The position numbers were made by a program, and so were the translations under genes. Shown here in pieces: positions 1 to 8,452 of a stretch of 64,000 bases of DNA; position 1 is the stretch's first letter, and every line of letters begins with the position of its first letter. Origin of the DNA: Streptomyces sp. NBC_00440 (lineage in GTDB: Bacteria > Actinomycetota > Actinomycetes > Streptomycetales > Streptomycetaceae); NCBI RefSeq assembly GCF_036014215.1, contig NZ_CP107921.1, forward strand, positions 5,525,501-5,589,500, given 5' to 3'. The notes beneath the pieces are model-generated. The model saw only the letters and a program-made list of their open reading frames with translations. It was not told the origin of the DNA and searched no databases.

Positions 1-928
1 CCTCGTTCTGCGCGACCGTCGCCTGCGCCAGGTTCGCCTGGAGGATCGAGTTGAGCAGGTCGTCGAAGCCGACGACCTGCTCCTGGACCCGGGCCAGGTG
101 GTCGGCGACATCGCGGAAGTACTTCTGGATGTCCGGGTCGACGAGCCGCATCGGCCGCTCGCTGAGCTGCTGCATCGGGCGCAGCAGCGGCGAGACCGCC
201 CGCTTGAACTCCAGCACCTCACGCTTCAGCTGGTAGATGCGCCCCGCGTCGGTGCCGCGCGAAGTCCCCTTCGCGGGCTCGGAGAAGACATCGATCTCGA
301 CCTCGTCGATGTCGTCCTGCACAGCGGACGCGACCGCCAGATAGCCGTCGACCACCTGGTCGGCGATGGCGTGCAGTACGGCCGACGGGCCCTTGGCGAG
401 CAGTTCGGTGTCCTCCTGGAGCCGGTGGCGCAGCGCGCGCAGCGAGCCCTGGCCGCCGTGCCGGACGGTGATGACGAAGTCCCGTCCGGTGAAGCACATC
501 ACCTCGCCGGTTTCGACCACCTCGCTGGTGGAGGTGAGTTCGGCGTGCTCGACGTAGTGGATGGTCTTGAAGACGGTGAAGAGGGTGTCGTCGTACCGCT
601 CCAGCTTCGGCCGCTGGTGTGCGTGCACGGCGTCCTCGACCGCGAGCGGGTGCAGCCCGAACTCGGCCGCGATACCGGAGAACTCCTCCTCGGTCGGCTC
701 ATGGAGACCGATCCAGGTGAAACCGCCGGACTCGTTGGCGCGCTTCAGCGCCTCACGCGGCGTCAGGCACTTCTTGCCCGCTTCGCGCACGCCGTCCCGG
801 TAGACCGCGCAGTCCACGACCGCGCTGCTGGCCGAGGGGTCGCGGGTCGGGTCGTAATTGCTGTGCGTGGAGCTGCTCTTGCGCAGGGAGGGACGGACCG
901 CTGCGCGCAGGTCACGGATCATCGACAT
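1..928 (-). CDS. corA: CorA family magnesium/divalent cation transporter, 3' end outside window
   Basis: This minus-strand reading frame begins at ATG 926-928, preceded by GAAGGAG with 7 nt spacing, and runs off the left edge. The visible product is about 309 residues. It opens MSMIRDLRAAVRPSLRK and continues with the CorA cytoplasmic domain, including FTWIGLHEPTEEEF, HPLAVEDAVHAHQRPKLERY, IHYVEH and the long helix region ending VGFDDLLNSILQANLAQ. Family members form pentameric Mg2+ channels. The C-terminal pair of membrane helices and the GMN selectivity motif lie outside the window, so they cannot be checked. The start at 922 (next Met) is less likely because the ribosome site fits 928. It is transcribed away from the SUFU gene. 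Confidence 0.9.
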   Translation of the reverse strand, partial: MSMIRDLRAAVRPSLRKSSSTHSNYDPTRDPSASSAVVDCAVYRDGVREAGKKCLTPREALKRANESGGFTWIGLHEPTEEEFSGIAAEFGLHPLAVEDAVHAHQRPKLERYDDTLFTVFKTIHYVEHAELTSTSEVVETGEVMCFTGRDFVITVRHGGQGSLRALRHRLQEDTELLAKGPSAVLHAIADQVVDGYLAVASAVQDDIDEVEIDVFSEPAKGTSRGTDAGRIYQLKREVLEFKRAVSPLLRPMQQLSERPMRLVDPDIQKYFRDVADHLARVQEQVVGFDDLLNSILQANLAQATVAQNE

Positions 929-1349
929 GGCGGGGCTCCTTCACGGAGAGGCCGTCGGCGGGCGTGGCACTGCCCGGAATGGGGGCGTATCGAGGTGTTG
1001 GTCTCATACGTCCGCAAAGCGGGCGGAACCGCGGCGTCGCTGTGACGGCGTTCGCTACAGACACGGATCAGACAGAAGCGAGGTGCTCTTCCGGCGTGCG
1101 AAATGCCATGAGACTCAGGAGGTTTCCCGGTGTTGGGGCCGGGTATGCAGGGTCTCAGGTCACAGAGAACACGGAAAATGCGCGGAAGAGCGGCTTGTAC
1201 TGCACGGTCGACTCGGATCTCGATCCATCGCAGTCCCACCTCCTCCGGCCGGTCCCCCGTGGGGGACAATGATGCTGCCCTGACCAGCGGCCAAGACTAT
1301 CAGCCGACTGAAGCGTCAAGCCCCCACTTTGCCCGTTCGATACGCGCTC
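929..1349. other. Intergenic region between divergent corA and SUFU gene
   Basis: About 420 bp with no credible gene: the reading frames here lack ribosome sites and family-like sequence. It must hold the corA promoter, but I see no clear -35/-10 pair for it. The only obvious structure is a short perfect inverted repeat GTCCCCC-GT-GGGGGAC at 1252-1267, which could be an operator or a small hairpin. Confidence 0.5.
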
Positions 1350-1355
1350 TATGCT
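1328..1355 (+). promoter_or_regulatory. Leaderless-type promoter of SUFU gene
   Basis: A -10 box TATGCT (1350-1355) lies exactly 7 nt before ATG 1363. TTTGCC (1328-1333) is 16 bp upstream as a weak -35. There is no Shine-Dalgarno before the ATG, so transcription probably starts at or next to the A of the start codon. Confidence 0.5.
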
Positions 1356-1362
1356 CGGGCTC

Positions 1363-1956
1363 ATGGCAGATGTTCTCGCTCTGGTCGAAGCCCGACTGCG
1401 CTCGGCGCTGGGTGAGCCGGACGCCCGCGCGGCCGTGACGTTCCTCGGTACGGACCGGATCGAGGTGCTGCGCTTCGTGGACGCCCGCGATCCGGCCGTC
1501 GTCCGCTACGCCACGCTCGGGATGTCCGCACACCCCATGTCCGACCCCACGGCCACCCTCGCGGACCCGGTGCAGGGGCCGCGCGCGGAGCTGGTCCTCT
1601 CGGTGCGTGCCGGACTCGCCGACACCGACAAGGTGCTCCGCCCGCTCGCGGTCCTGGCCGCTTCGCCGCAGGTGGAGGGCGTCATCGTGGCTCCGGGCGC
1701 CTCGCTCGACGTCGGTGAACCGCTGTGGAGCGGCGCGCCGTTCAGCTCGGTGCTGGTCGCCGAGCCCGGCGGGCTGGTCGAGGATCTGGAGCTGGACGCG
1801 CCGCTGGACCCGGTCCGCTTTCTGCCGCTGCTGCCGATGACGGACAACGAGGCGGCGTGGAAGCGGGTGCACGGCGCCGGGGAACTCCAGGAACGCTGGC
1901 TGGCACGCGGAACGGACCTGCGCGATCCGCTGCGCAGGTCCGTTCCGCTGGACTGA
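1363..1956 (+). CDS. Suppressor of fused (SUFU) domain protein
   Basis: A 197-residue protein starting MADVLALVEARLRSALGEPD. It resembles the bacterial SUFU-domain family: an alpha/beta fold recognisable by FLGTDRIEVLRFVD, the YATLGMSAHPM segment, RAELVLSV and the C-terminal LPMTDNEAAWKR. The function of bacterial members is unknown; some SUFU proteins act as immunity factors of polymorphic toxins, but no toxin gene lies next to this one. I chose ATG 1363 over ATG 1351 because TATGCT sits 7 nt upstream as a leaderless -10 box. A 16-bp hairpin overlaps the last codons. It is convergent with the MFS gene downstream. Confidence 0.8.
   Translation: MADVLALVEARLRSALGEPDARAAVTFLGTDRIEVLRFVDARDPAVVRYATLGMSAHPMSDPTATLADPVQGPRAELVLSVRAGLADTDKVLRPLAVLAASPQVEGVIVAPGASLDVGEPLWSGAPFSSVLVAEPGGLVEDLELDAPLDPVRFLPLLPMTDNEAAWKRVHGAGELQERWLARGTDLRDPLRRSVPLD
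1908..1947 (+). terminator. Hairpin inside the 3' end of the SUFU gene
   Basis: A perfect 16-bp inverted repeat (1908-1923 and 1932-1947, 8-nt loop) lies within the last codons, and the stop codon is at 1954-1956. No U-tract follows. It may act as a GC-rich terminator between the convergent genes, even though it encodes protein. Confidence 0.5.
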
Positions 1957-2019
1957 CCGGTCCGGTTCGGTTCCGCCGGACCACCCGGCCGTTCTGTTCT
2001 GCTGGACTGCCCGTCCGGT

Positions 2020-3252
2020 TCAGTTCACGAAGGCGGACACGCCGTCCTCGGTCGCGTGGACCGGTTCCAGCTCCTCCGCCTCGTGGGTCAGCGCCGTACG
2101 CCGTACCCGGACGACCAGCGCACCGACCACCGCGGCGGCCGCGGCCACCACGAAGGGGATGTGGATGTTGGTCCAGCCCTCGATGTGCGGGGCGAGGAAG
2201 GGTGCCGCGGCCGCCGCGAACCAGCGGACGAAGTTGTACCCCGCACTCGCCACCGGGCGCGGCGCGTCCGAGACGCCGAGCGCCAGCTCCGTGTAGACGG
2301 TGTTGTTGAGGCCGATGAAGGCGCCGGACAGGATCGTGCAGACGATGGCCGTCGTGTGGCTGCCGTAGCCGAGGACCACCAGGTCGGCGGCGAGCAGCAC
2401 CAGTGAGGCACCCAGCACCTTGAGGGTGCCGAAGCGCTTCTGGAGCCGGGGCGCCACGAGTACGGAGAACACCGCGAGCAGCAGGCCCCAGCCGAAGAAG
2501 ACCGCGCCCGACTTGTACGGCGTCATGTTCAGCACGAACGGCGTGAAGGCCAGCACCGTGAAGAACGCGTAGTTGTAGAAGAAGGCCGATCCGGCGACGG
2601 AGGCGAGCCCGCCGTGGCCGAGCGCCCTGATGGGGTCGAGCAGCGATGTCTTCCTGGCCGGCTTGGGCTGTTCCTTGAGCAGGAACGAGATGCAGATGAA
2701 GCCGATGGCCATCAGGGCCGCGGTGCCGAAGAACGGGTAGCGCCAGCTGGCGTTTCCGAGCAGCGCGCCGACCAGCGGCCCGCAGGCCATCCCGAGGCCG
2801 AGCGCCGATTCGTACAGCAGGATCGCGGCGGCGCTGCCGCCCGCCGCCGCGCCGACGATGACGGCGAGCGCGGTGGAGACGAAGAGCGCGTTGCCAAGAC
2901 CCCAGCCGGCCCGGAAGCCGACCAGTTCACCGACGGAGCCCGAGGTGCCCGAGAGGGCGGCGAAGACCACGACCAGGGCGAGCCCGGCCAGCAGGGTCTT
3001 CTTACCGCCGATCCGGCTGGAGACCCAGCCGGTGACCAGCATCGCGACGGCGGTGATCAGGAAGTAGGAGGTGAAGAGCAGCGAGACCTGGCTCGGTGTC
3101 GCCTGCAGCCCCTTGGCGATGGACGGCAGGATCGGGTCGACGAGCCCGATCCCCATGAAGGCCACGACCGAAGCTCCCGCCGTGGCCCAGACGGCCATCG
3201 GCTGGCGCAGGATGCTTCCGGCACCTTCGTCGAACGGATCCTCTCCTGGCAT
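2020..3252 (-). CDS. MFS transporter (drug-efflux type)
   Basis: A 410-residue membrane protein with about twelve hydrophobic helices. The first is at residues 18-45 and contains GIGLVDPILPSIA, typical of drug:H+ antiporter MFS members. A motif A-like loop (GWVSSRIGGKKTLL) follows helix 2, and GMACGPLVGALLG resembles motif C of exporters. The ATG at 3250-3252 has GAGGG 7 nt upstream. It is probably a proton-driven exporter of a small molecule; the substrate cannot be read from sequence. The upstream region carries an AT-rich promoter with palindromes overlapping it (see 3318-3356), so repressor control is likely. No regulator gene is adjacent. Confidence 0.88.
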   Translation of the reverse strand: MPGEDPFDEGAGSILRQPMAVWATAGASVVAFMGIGLVDPILPSIAKGLQATPSQVSLLFTSYFLITAVAMLVTGWVSSRIGGKKTLLAGLALVVVFAALSGTSGSVGELVGFRAGWGLGNALFVSTALAVIVGAAAGGSAAAILLYESALGLGMACGPLVGALLGNASWRYPFFGTAALMAIGFICISFLLKEQPKPARKTSLLDPIRALGHGGLASVAGSAFFYNYAFFTVLAFTPFVLNMTPYKSGAVFFGWGLLLAVFSVLVAPRLQKRFGTLKVLGASLVLLAADLVVLGYGSHTTAIVCTILSGAFIGLNNTVYTELALGVSDAPRPVASAGYNFVRWFAAAAAPFLAPHIEGWTNIHIPFVVAAAAAVVGALVVRVRRTALTHEAEELEPVHATEDGVSAFVN

Positions 3253-3317
3253 GGGACGCCCTCACTCTCGGTCGGTCCTGGCGCCTGACTGTCGCGCCAG
3301 ATCGTTGCGTTATACAC

Positions 3318-3356
3318 ATAATAAATTAGTGAGGCTAATAAATGCAAGATGCATCT
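3318..3356 (-). promoter_or_regulatory. Promoter of MFS gene with overlapping palindromic operator(s)
   Basis: On the minus strand there is a -35 TTGCAT (3342-3347), an 18-bp spacer and a -10 TATTAT (3318-3323), a strong housekeeping-type promoter. Inside the spacer lies ATTAG-TGAGG-CTAAT (3325-3339), a 5-bp-arm inverted repeat. A perfect 10-bp palindrome AGATGCATCT (3347-3356) abuts the -35. The region is strikingly AT-rich against its surroundings. This layout fits repression by a MarR- or TetR-like protein blocking RNA polymerase. Confidence 0.65.
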
Positions 3357-3431
3357 AGTTTCCGCACGTGTGCGCGGCGGACGGGTGATCGTCCTTGACG
3401 TGGTGACCGCCGGGGAGGACCGTTGGGAGGT

Positions 3432-4067
3432 ATGAGGGGCGAACCCAGTTGCCCGAAGTGTGGCGGCCGGGTCAGGGCACCCGGCCTCTTCGCCGACGCG
3501 TGGCAGTGTGACGTGCACGGCGTGGTCTATCCGCTGCAGCCGGTTCTACCGCCGACCGTCGAGGCACTGGAAGTGGTGGCCTCGCGCGCGCGGGTGCCCG
3601 TCTGGATGCCGTGGCCGCTGCCCGTCGGCTGGCTCTTCACCGGCGTGGTCAGCGCGGGCGACGAGCGCAGCGGGGGCCGTGCGACCGCCGTGGCCTGCTC
3701 GGGACCCGGCCCGCTCGAAGGCCCGGGGGAGCTGCTGCTGGTGGCCGAGGAGCTGGGCGTCGGGCTCGGCGCGCGGTACGCGGGCATCGAGGGCCCCGAC
3801 CCCGGTCGGTACATCGACGTGGACAAACCCCCGCAGGCCAAGGTGCTCGCCGCGGGCCGCCCCACCCCGCTCTGGCGCATCGAGTCGCCCACCGACCGTG
3901 CGGTCTTCGCGGGGGAGGCACGCGGGCTCTGGCTGTGGGCGATCCTCTGGCCCGAGCAGTCGGGGCTGCTGATGTACGACGAGCTGGTCCTGACGGACCT
4001 GCGCGAAGTGGGCACGGGAGTGGAACTGCTGCCGTGCGGGGCGCTCTCCCCGCGCATCCTGGGCTGA
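3432..4067 (+). CDS. DUF6758 family protein with N-terminal zinc-ribbon half
   Basis: A 211-residue soluble protein beginning MRGEPSCPKCGGRVRAPG. The CPKCGG pair at residues 7-12 and a later C (WQCDVHG) suggest a small zinc ribbon. The rest is rich in conserved Trp/Pro blocks such as PVWMPWPLPVGWLFTGV and LWLWAILWPEQSG. It matches what I remember as DUF6758, a streptomycete family of unknown function usually next to the PHP gene, as here. TTG 3423 has a better-spaced GGGGAGG (4 nt) and would add three residues. I kept ATG 3432 because the family usually begins MRGEP. Confidence 0.75.
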   Translation: MRGEPSCPKCGGRVRAPGLFADAWQCDVHGVVYPLQPVLPPTVEALEVVASRARVPVWMPWPLPVGWLFTGVVSAGDERSGGRATAVACSGPGPLEGPGELLLVAEELGVGLGARYAGIEGPDPGRYIDVDKPPQAKVLAAGRPTPLWRIESPTDRAVFAGEARGLWLWAILWPEQSGLLMYDELVLTDLREVGTGVELLPCGALSPRILG

Positions 4068-4314
4068 CGGGCCTGGGCTGACGGTCCTGGGCGACCGGGC
4101 TCTCCGGTGGCGCGGCCGGGCTCCCCGGTGGGGTGGGCACGGGGCTTGTGCGAGCGGGCCCGCTGTCGAGGTCTGCCGGGCGCGGCTGCGATCCCCCGCC
4201 GCCAAGGGCCCGGCCCGGACAGCTCCGTATGCCGGTTACCCTTGAGCGTCCCCTGGCGGACACCGTCTTACGTCCCCGACCGTCTTACGTTCCCGAGCTC
4301 CGGAGTCCCGCGTC

Positions 4315-5196
4315 GTGCGCATCGATCTGCACACCCACTCCACGGCATCGGACGGTACGGATACTCCGGCAGAGCTGGTGCGCAACGCGGCCGCAGCCGG
4401 ACTCGATGTCGTCGCGCTCACCGACCACGACTCGACCCGCGGCCACGCGGAGGCCCGCGCGGCACTGCCCGCGGGGCTGACCCTCGTCACGGGCGCCGAA
4501 CTCTCCTGTCGGGTCGGCGGCACCGCGGAGGCCGACGGCGTCGGTCTGCACATGCTCGCGTACCTCTTCGACCCCGACGAGCCGGAGTTCCTGCGCGAGC
4601 GCGAACTCGTACGGGACGACCGGGTCCCGCGTGCGCGCACCATGGTCCACAAGCTCCAGGAGCTGGGCGTCCCGATCACCTGGGAGCAGGTGGCGCGCAT
4701 CGCGGGTGACGCCTCGCTGGGCCGTCCGCACATCGCCACCGCCCTGGTGGAGCTGGGGGTCGTCGAGACCGTGTCCGACGCCTTCACCGCCGAGTGGCTG
4801 GCCGACGGTGGCCGCGCGTACGCCGGGAAGCACGAACTCGACCCCTTCACCGCGGTCCGGCTGGTCAAGCAGGCCGGCGGCGTCACCGTCTTCGCCCACC
4901 CGCAGGCCGTCAAGCGGGGCAGGGTGGTGCCCGAGTCCGTGATGGCGGAGCTGGCCGCCTGCGGCCTCGACGGCATCGAGGTCGACCACATGGACCACGA
5001 CGAGCCCACCCGCGCCAGGCTGCGGGGGCTCGCCGCCGATCTGGGACTGCTGGTCACGGGCTCCAGCGATTACCACGGCAGCCGGAAGTTCGTGGAACTC
5101 GGCGCGTGTACGACGCATCCCGAGGTCTACGGCGAGATCACCCGGCGCGCGACCGGGGCGTTCCCGGTGCCGGGCGCCGGCGGACACTCCGCCTAG
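4315..5196 (+). CDS. PHP domain phosphoesterase
   Basis: A 293-residue protein starting at GTG 4315, with GGAG 9 nt upstream. It is a PHP-superfamily metal-dependent phosphoesterase: the N-terminal HTH pair (RIDLHTHSTASDGTDTP), TDHDSTRG around residue 40, GAELSC around residue 63, FAHPQ in the middle and SSDYHG near the C terminus supply the metal ligands. It resembles the TrpH/YciV group, whose studied members act as 3',5'-nucleoside bisphosphate phosphatases or 5'-3' exonucleases on short RNA. Length is normal for that group. It follows DUF6758 and precedes MarC on the same strand. Confidence 0.87.
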   Translation: MRIDLHTHSTASDGTDTPAELVRNAAAAGLDVVALTDHDSTRGHAEARAALPAGLTLVTGAELSCRVGGTAEADGVGLHMLAYLFDPDEPEFLRERELVRDDRVPRARTMVHKLQELGVPITWEQVARIAGDASLGRPHIATALVELGVVETVSDAFTAEWLADGGRAYAGKHELDPFTAVRLVKQAGGVTVFAHPQAVKRGRVVPESVMAELAACGLDGIEVDHMDHDEPTRARLRGLAADLGLLVTGSSDYHGSRKFVELGACTTHPEVYGEITRRATGAFPVPGAGGHSA

Positions 5197-5210
5197 CGCC
5201 GCGTCGCCCG

Positions 5211-5231
5211 CCGGACCGTATGCGGGTCCGG
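5211..5231 (+). terminator. Short hairpin after PHP gene
   Basis: CCGGACC (5211-5217) and GGTCCGG (5225-5231) form a 7-bp stem with a 7-nt loop 15 bp after the stop. There is no U-tract, so it is a weak candidate terminator. Confidence 0.35.
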
Positions 5232-5400
5232 TGCCAGGTGGCGCCCGCCCCTCCCGTTCTGTCCCTCTCCTCCGTTCTGTCACCTTCCGGTGTGCCGCGT
5301 TCCGGCGGCGCTCCGCGGGTGACGTCTCCGTACCGGGCCGCGTCCGCGCTCCGGTACCACCGTCCCCGCTCACTCTCTCCCCGCAAGCAAGGCCCTCACT

Positions 5401-6006
5401 GTGTTCGACGTCGCCGTTTTCGGATCCCTCTTTGTCACGCTTTTCGTGATCATGGACCCCCCGGGAATCACCCCGATCTTCCTCGCCCTCACCGCGGGCC
5501 GCCCCGCCAAGGTCCAGCGCCGGATGGCCGGGCAGGCGGTGGCGGTGGCTCTCGGAGTGATCACCGTCTTCGGTCTGCTGGGTCAGCAGATCCTGGACTA
5601 TCTGCATGTCTCCGTACCGGCGCTGATGATCGCCGGCGGGCTGCTCCTGCTGCTCATCGCGCTCGACCTGCTCACCGGCAAGACCGACGAGCCGACGCAG
5701 ACGAAGGACGTCAACGTCGCCCTCGTGCCGCTGGGGATGCCGCTGCTGGCGGGGCCCGGTGCGATCGTCTCGGTGATCCTCGCGGTGCAGCACGCGTCCA
5801 CCGCGGCGCAGCAGGTGTCCGTGTGGGCCGCGATCGCCGCCATGCACGTGGTGCTCTGGGTGACCATGCGGTACTCGCTGCTGATCATCCGGGTCATCAA
5901 GGACGGCGGTGTGGTGCTGGTGACCCGGCTCGCCGGGATGATGCTGTCCGCGATCGCGGTGCAGCAGATCATCAACGGCATCACGCAGGTCATCAAGGCC
6001 GGCTGA
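5401..6006 (+). CDS. MarC family integral membrane protein
   Basis: A 201-residue membrane protein starting at GTG 5401 with six predicted helices. It shows the MarC/UPF0056 signatures: FVTLFVIMDPPGITPIFL near the N terminus, the central PLGMPLLAGPGAI, and LTRLAGMMLSAIAVQQIINGI at the C terminus. MarC proteins were once linked to multiple antibiotic resistance, but that role was not confirmed and the transport function is unknown. Only a weak AAGG lies upstream of the start. A strong hairpin terminator follows the stop. Confidence 0.9.
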   Translation: MFDVAVFGSLFVTLFVIMDPPGITPIFLALTAGRPAKVQRRMAGQAVAVALGVITVFGLLGQQILDYLHVSVPALMIAGGLLLLLIALDLLTGKTDEPTQTKDVNVALVPLGMPLLAGPGAIVSVILAVQHASTAAQQVSVWAAIAAMHVVLWVTMRYSLLIIRVIKDGGVVLVTRLAGMMLSAIAVQQIINGITQVIKAG

Positions 6007-6036
6007 GTGCGCCGCACGCCCGGCGGCCGGACGCAC

Positions 6037-6066
6037 AGCGCCCCCGTGCGTCTGCACGGGGGCGCT
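6037..6066. terminator. Bidirectional hairpin terminator
   Basis: A perfect 13-bp stem, 6037-6049 with 6054-6066, with a 4-nt GTCT loop. It sits between the convergent marC (ends 6006) and the 50-aa gene (ends 6089) and can serve both. Confidence 0.8.
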
Positions 6067-6088
6067 TCCTCTGGAAAATCTTCCGGTG

Positions 6089-6241
6089 TTACGAGGCCGA
6101 CGATTCGGCCGGGCGGATGTAGATGCGCTGGCCGATTGCGGCAGCCTGCTGCACGATCCGGTTGACGGAGGCGGCGTCTACGACGGTGCTGTCCATGGCG
6201 GAGCCATCGACATCATCGAGTCGCATGATTTCGAAGCGCAA
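6089..6241 (-). CDS. Conserved 50-aa small protein
   Basis: A minus-strand ORF starts at TTG 6239-6241 with GAAGGGAG 5 nt upstream and ends at TAA 6089-6091. The 50-residue product begins MRFEIMRLDDVDGSAMDSTV and ends with QRIYIRPAESSAS. It is soluble and acidic at the N terminus, with a short helix around SVNRIVQQAAAIG. I recall near-identical small hypothetical proteins in other streptomycetes, but no function is known. An internal ATG (codon 6) lacks a ribosome site. It is divergent from the NYN gene, and the roughly 260 bp between them are AT-rich for this genome. Confidence 0.7.
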   Translation of the reverse strand: MRFEIMRLDDVDGSAMDSTVVDAASVNRIVQQAAAIGQRIYIRPAESSAS

Positions 6242-6503
6242 GGCTTCTCCCTTCGTCTGATCCTCCTGCTAGGAGAACTACTGGTGCGGGCTCTCACAGT
6301 CTCGTCCCGCGCGGAGTCCGGACGGTTGCCCGTCCGTTAAGAGGTGATTGCGTCGTTAGCGTGCAACACACGTTCCGTAGGAGATAACGAGTTGCCCCCG
6401 GCAAACATTCCCTACGCTAAATAAAATTTTCGCGAGCCTAACGACCGATGGGTCGGGCCGCAGGTTGTGCTCACTCCGTGACGCCACAGAGAATGAACCC
6501 CGT

Positions 6504-7391
6504 ATGAACGATCCAGATATCAGTGCCCAGCTGGAGCGCACCAACGCGCTCCTCCAGCGTGTGCTCTCCGAGGTGTCCAAGACACCCTCCACGCACGCGA
6601 TCTTCGTCGACGCCGGATATGTGTACGCGGCGGCCGGCCTGCTGGTCACCGGGAACGAGGACCGCAGATCGTTCGATCTGGACGCGGAGGGCCTGATCGA
6701 GGCGTTCATCGACAAGGCGCGGACCATCTTCGCGGACAGCAGGCTGCTCCGGGTGTACTGGTACGACGGCGCCCGGCGCCGTATCCACACCCCCGAACAG
6801 CAGTCCATCGCCGAGCTCCCGGACGTCAAGGTCCGGCTCGGTAATCTGAACGCCAACAACCAGCAGAAGGGCGTCGATTCCCTGATCCGCACGGATCTGG
6901 AATCGCTCGCCAGGCACCGTGCGATCAGCGATGCCGCGCTGGTCGGCGGCGACGAGGACCTGGTCTCCGCCGTCGAGGCCGCCCAGGGGTACGGGGCACG
7001 GGTCCACCTCTGGGGCATCGAGGCGGGGGAGGGCCGCAATCAGGCCGAGCCGCTGCTCTGGGAGGTCGACAGCCAGCGGACCTTCGACCTGGAGTTCTGG
7101 CAGCCGTACGTGGGGCGCCGCCCCGTCACGGTGTACGAGGAGGGGGCGCCCCCGCCGTCCCGGGAGGACGTCCGCTTCGTCGGTGCGCAGATCGCGGCGA
7201 CCTGGCTCTCCGAGCGCGGCCGTCAGACGCTCGCCGAACTGCTGCCGGGGCGCCCCTATCTGCCGGGGCCGGTGGACCAGGATCTGCTGGTCGACGCGGA
7301 ACGGCTGCTCCAGCAGTCGCTGCGCGGTCACGGCGACCTGCGGCGGGCGCTGCGGGACGGCTTCTGGAACCACCTTCAGTCGCAGTACTGA
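6504..7391 (+). CDS. NYN/PIN-like domain protein (putative RNase)
   Basis: A 295-residue protein starting MNDPDISAQLERTNALLQRV, with a short N-terminal coiled helix and then a NYN domain of the PIN-like nuclease fold. Likely metal-binding acidic residues sit in HAIFVDAGYVYAA, the WYDGA strand, KGVDSLIRTDLESLA and ALVGGDEDLVSAVEAAQ. The C-terminal third (from about residue 205) is a winged or helical region of unknown role. Related proteins cleave RNA; the substrate here is unknown. ATG 6504 is preferred over the upstream TTG 6465 because the homologues I remember begin MNDPD. The ribosome site is poor. Confidence 0.82.
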   Translation: MNDPDISAQLERTNALLQRVLSEVSKTPSTHAIFVDAGYVYAAAGLLVTGNEDRRSFDLDAEGLIEAFIDKARTIFADSRLLRVYWYDGARRRIHTPEQQSIAELPDVKVRLGNLNANNQQKGVDSLIRTDLESLARHRAISDAALVGGDEDLVSAVEAAQGYGARVHLWGIEAGEGRNQAEPLLWEVDSQRTFDLEFWQPYVGRRPVTVYEEGAPPPSREDVRFVGAQIAATWLSERGRQTLAELLPGRPYLPGPVDQDLLVDAERLLQQSLRGHGDLRRALRDGFWNHLQSQY

Positions 7392-7449
7392 TCCACTGAT
7401 CGGTACCGCGATGCCGGTCAGCCGCGGTGTCGGCCGGTCGCAGTACCGG

Positions 7450-8307
7450 TCAGCCGCAGTGCCCGTCCCAGAACGCGGTCAGTGCCTCGGCCGTCCGCTC
7501 GGGCCGGTCGGTGTTGGGGGAGTGTTCGGCGCCCGCGATGACGCTCCGCACCGCCCCGAGGCGTACGGCCATCTCGTCCAGCAGCGGCACCGGCCAGGTG
7601 TCGTCGCTCTCGCCCGACACGACATGCCGCGCGAGCGGGAGGGCGGCGAGCTCGTCCACCCGGTCCGGTTCGGTCGCCAACTGCCGCCCGGTTGCTATGA
7701 GCTGGGCCGGATGGTGCATCAACCAGCGTCGCCGCAGGGCCGGTTCGTCGCCCGCTTCGGCGTCCTGCGGCGGACCCATCGCGCGCATCGCCTCCCACAC
7801 CTGCTCCATCCCCCACTTGCCGAGTGCGTCGCTCAGCAGCTTGATCTTCTGCTGCTGGGCGGTGGTGACCGCTGCGGGACCGGACGAGATCAGTGTCAGT
7901 GACGCGAAGGGCGCCGGATCGAGCAGCACCGCCGCGCGGGCGATCTGGCCGCCGAGCGAGTGCCCGACCAGATGTACGGGGGTGCCGACCGCCGCTGCCT
8001 GAGCGAGTACGTCCCGGGCCAACTCGACCTGAGCGTAAGCCTCTTGGCTGTCAGGGCCAGGGGTCTCGTACTGTCCGCGCCCGTCGACGGCGACCGCCCG
8101 GTAGCCCGCGGCAGCGAGCGGCTGGAGCATCGCGGTGAAGTCCTCCTTGCTCCCGGTGAACCCGGGGAGCAGGAGGACGGTGGACCTGGGGCGCGGGGCT
8201 GCGGACCCGGCGGCGGGAGTCACCAGCGATGCGAAGGTGCCGCGGGTGGTCCGCAGGGGGCCGGCGTGGGTGCCGGGGGGCGGCGCGAACGTAAGAGGCC
8301 TGCTCAT
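7450..8307 (-). CDS. Alpha/beta hydrolase
   Basis: A 285-residue alpha/beta-hydrolase fold enzyme. The oxyanion-hole strand is STVLLLPGFTGSKEDF (about 42-57), the nucleophile elbow is GHSLGG with Ser117, the acid is probably in VSGESDDTWP, and the base is His in AGAEHSPN near the C terminus. It belongs to the small-molecule esterase/lactonase-like group; the substrate is unknown. A -10-like TAGCCT lies 6 nt upstream of the ATG on the minus strand (8314-8319), so the mRNA is probably leaderless. It is convergent with the NYN gene, separated by 58 bp of short direct repeats (CCGGTCAGCCGC). Confidence 0.85.
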   Translation of the reverse strand: MSRPLTFAPPPGTHAGPLRTTRGTFASLVTPAAGSAAPRPRSTVLLLPGFTGSKEDFTAMLQPLAAAGYRAVAVDGRGQYETPGPDSQEAYAQVELARDVLAQAAAVGTPVHLVGHSLGGQIARAAVLLDPAPFASLTLISSGPAAVTTAQQQKIKLLSDALGKWGMEQVWEAMRAMGPPQDAEAGDEPALRRRWLMHHPAQLIATGRQLATEPDRVDELAALPLARHVVSGESDDTWPVPLLDEMAVRLGAVRSVIAGAEHSPNTDRPERTAEALTAFWDGHCG

Positions 8308-8398
8308 GTCACGAGGCTAGCGTCTCCCGCGGCGGCACTCCCAGCGTCCCCGGGGAGGCCCGTGGCCTGTCGTTCGGATCAGCCCCCGGGCCGGACAC

Positions 8399-8440
8399 AC
8401 CGGTGGCCCGGACCCCTTCAGCAGGGTCCGGGCCACCGGT
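8399..8440. terminator. Strong hairpin terminator after the helicase gene
   Basis: A perfect 17-bp inverted repeat, 8399-8415 with 8424-8440, and an 8-nt loop. It lies 12 bp beyond the stop of the minus-strand DEAD-box gene and upstream of the hydrolase gene. Confidence 0.85.
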
Positions 8441-8452
8441 TGTTGTCGGTTC

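Noticed and set aside
98..1045. 315-codon plus-strand frame at the left edge
   Set aside because: It is opposite the CorA coding sequence, which has a ribosome site and family motifs.
4285..6057. 590-codon minus-strand frame across the PHP and marC genes
   Set aside because: It spans two well-identified plus-strand genes and their gap; the product is low-complexity His/Gly/Arg with no family.
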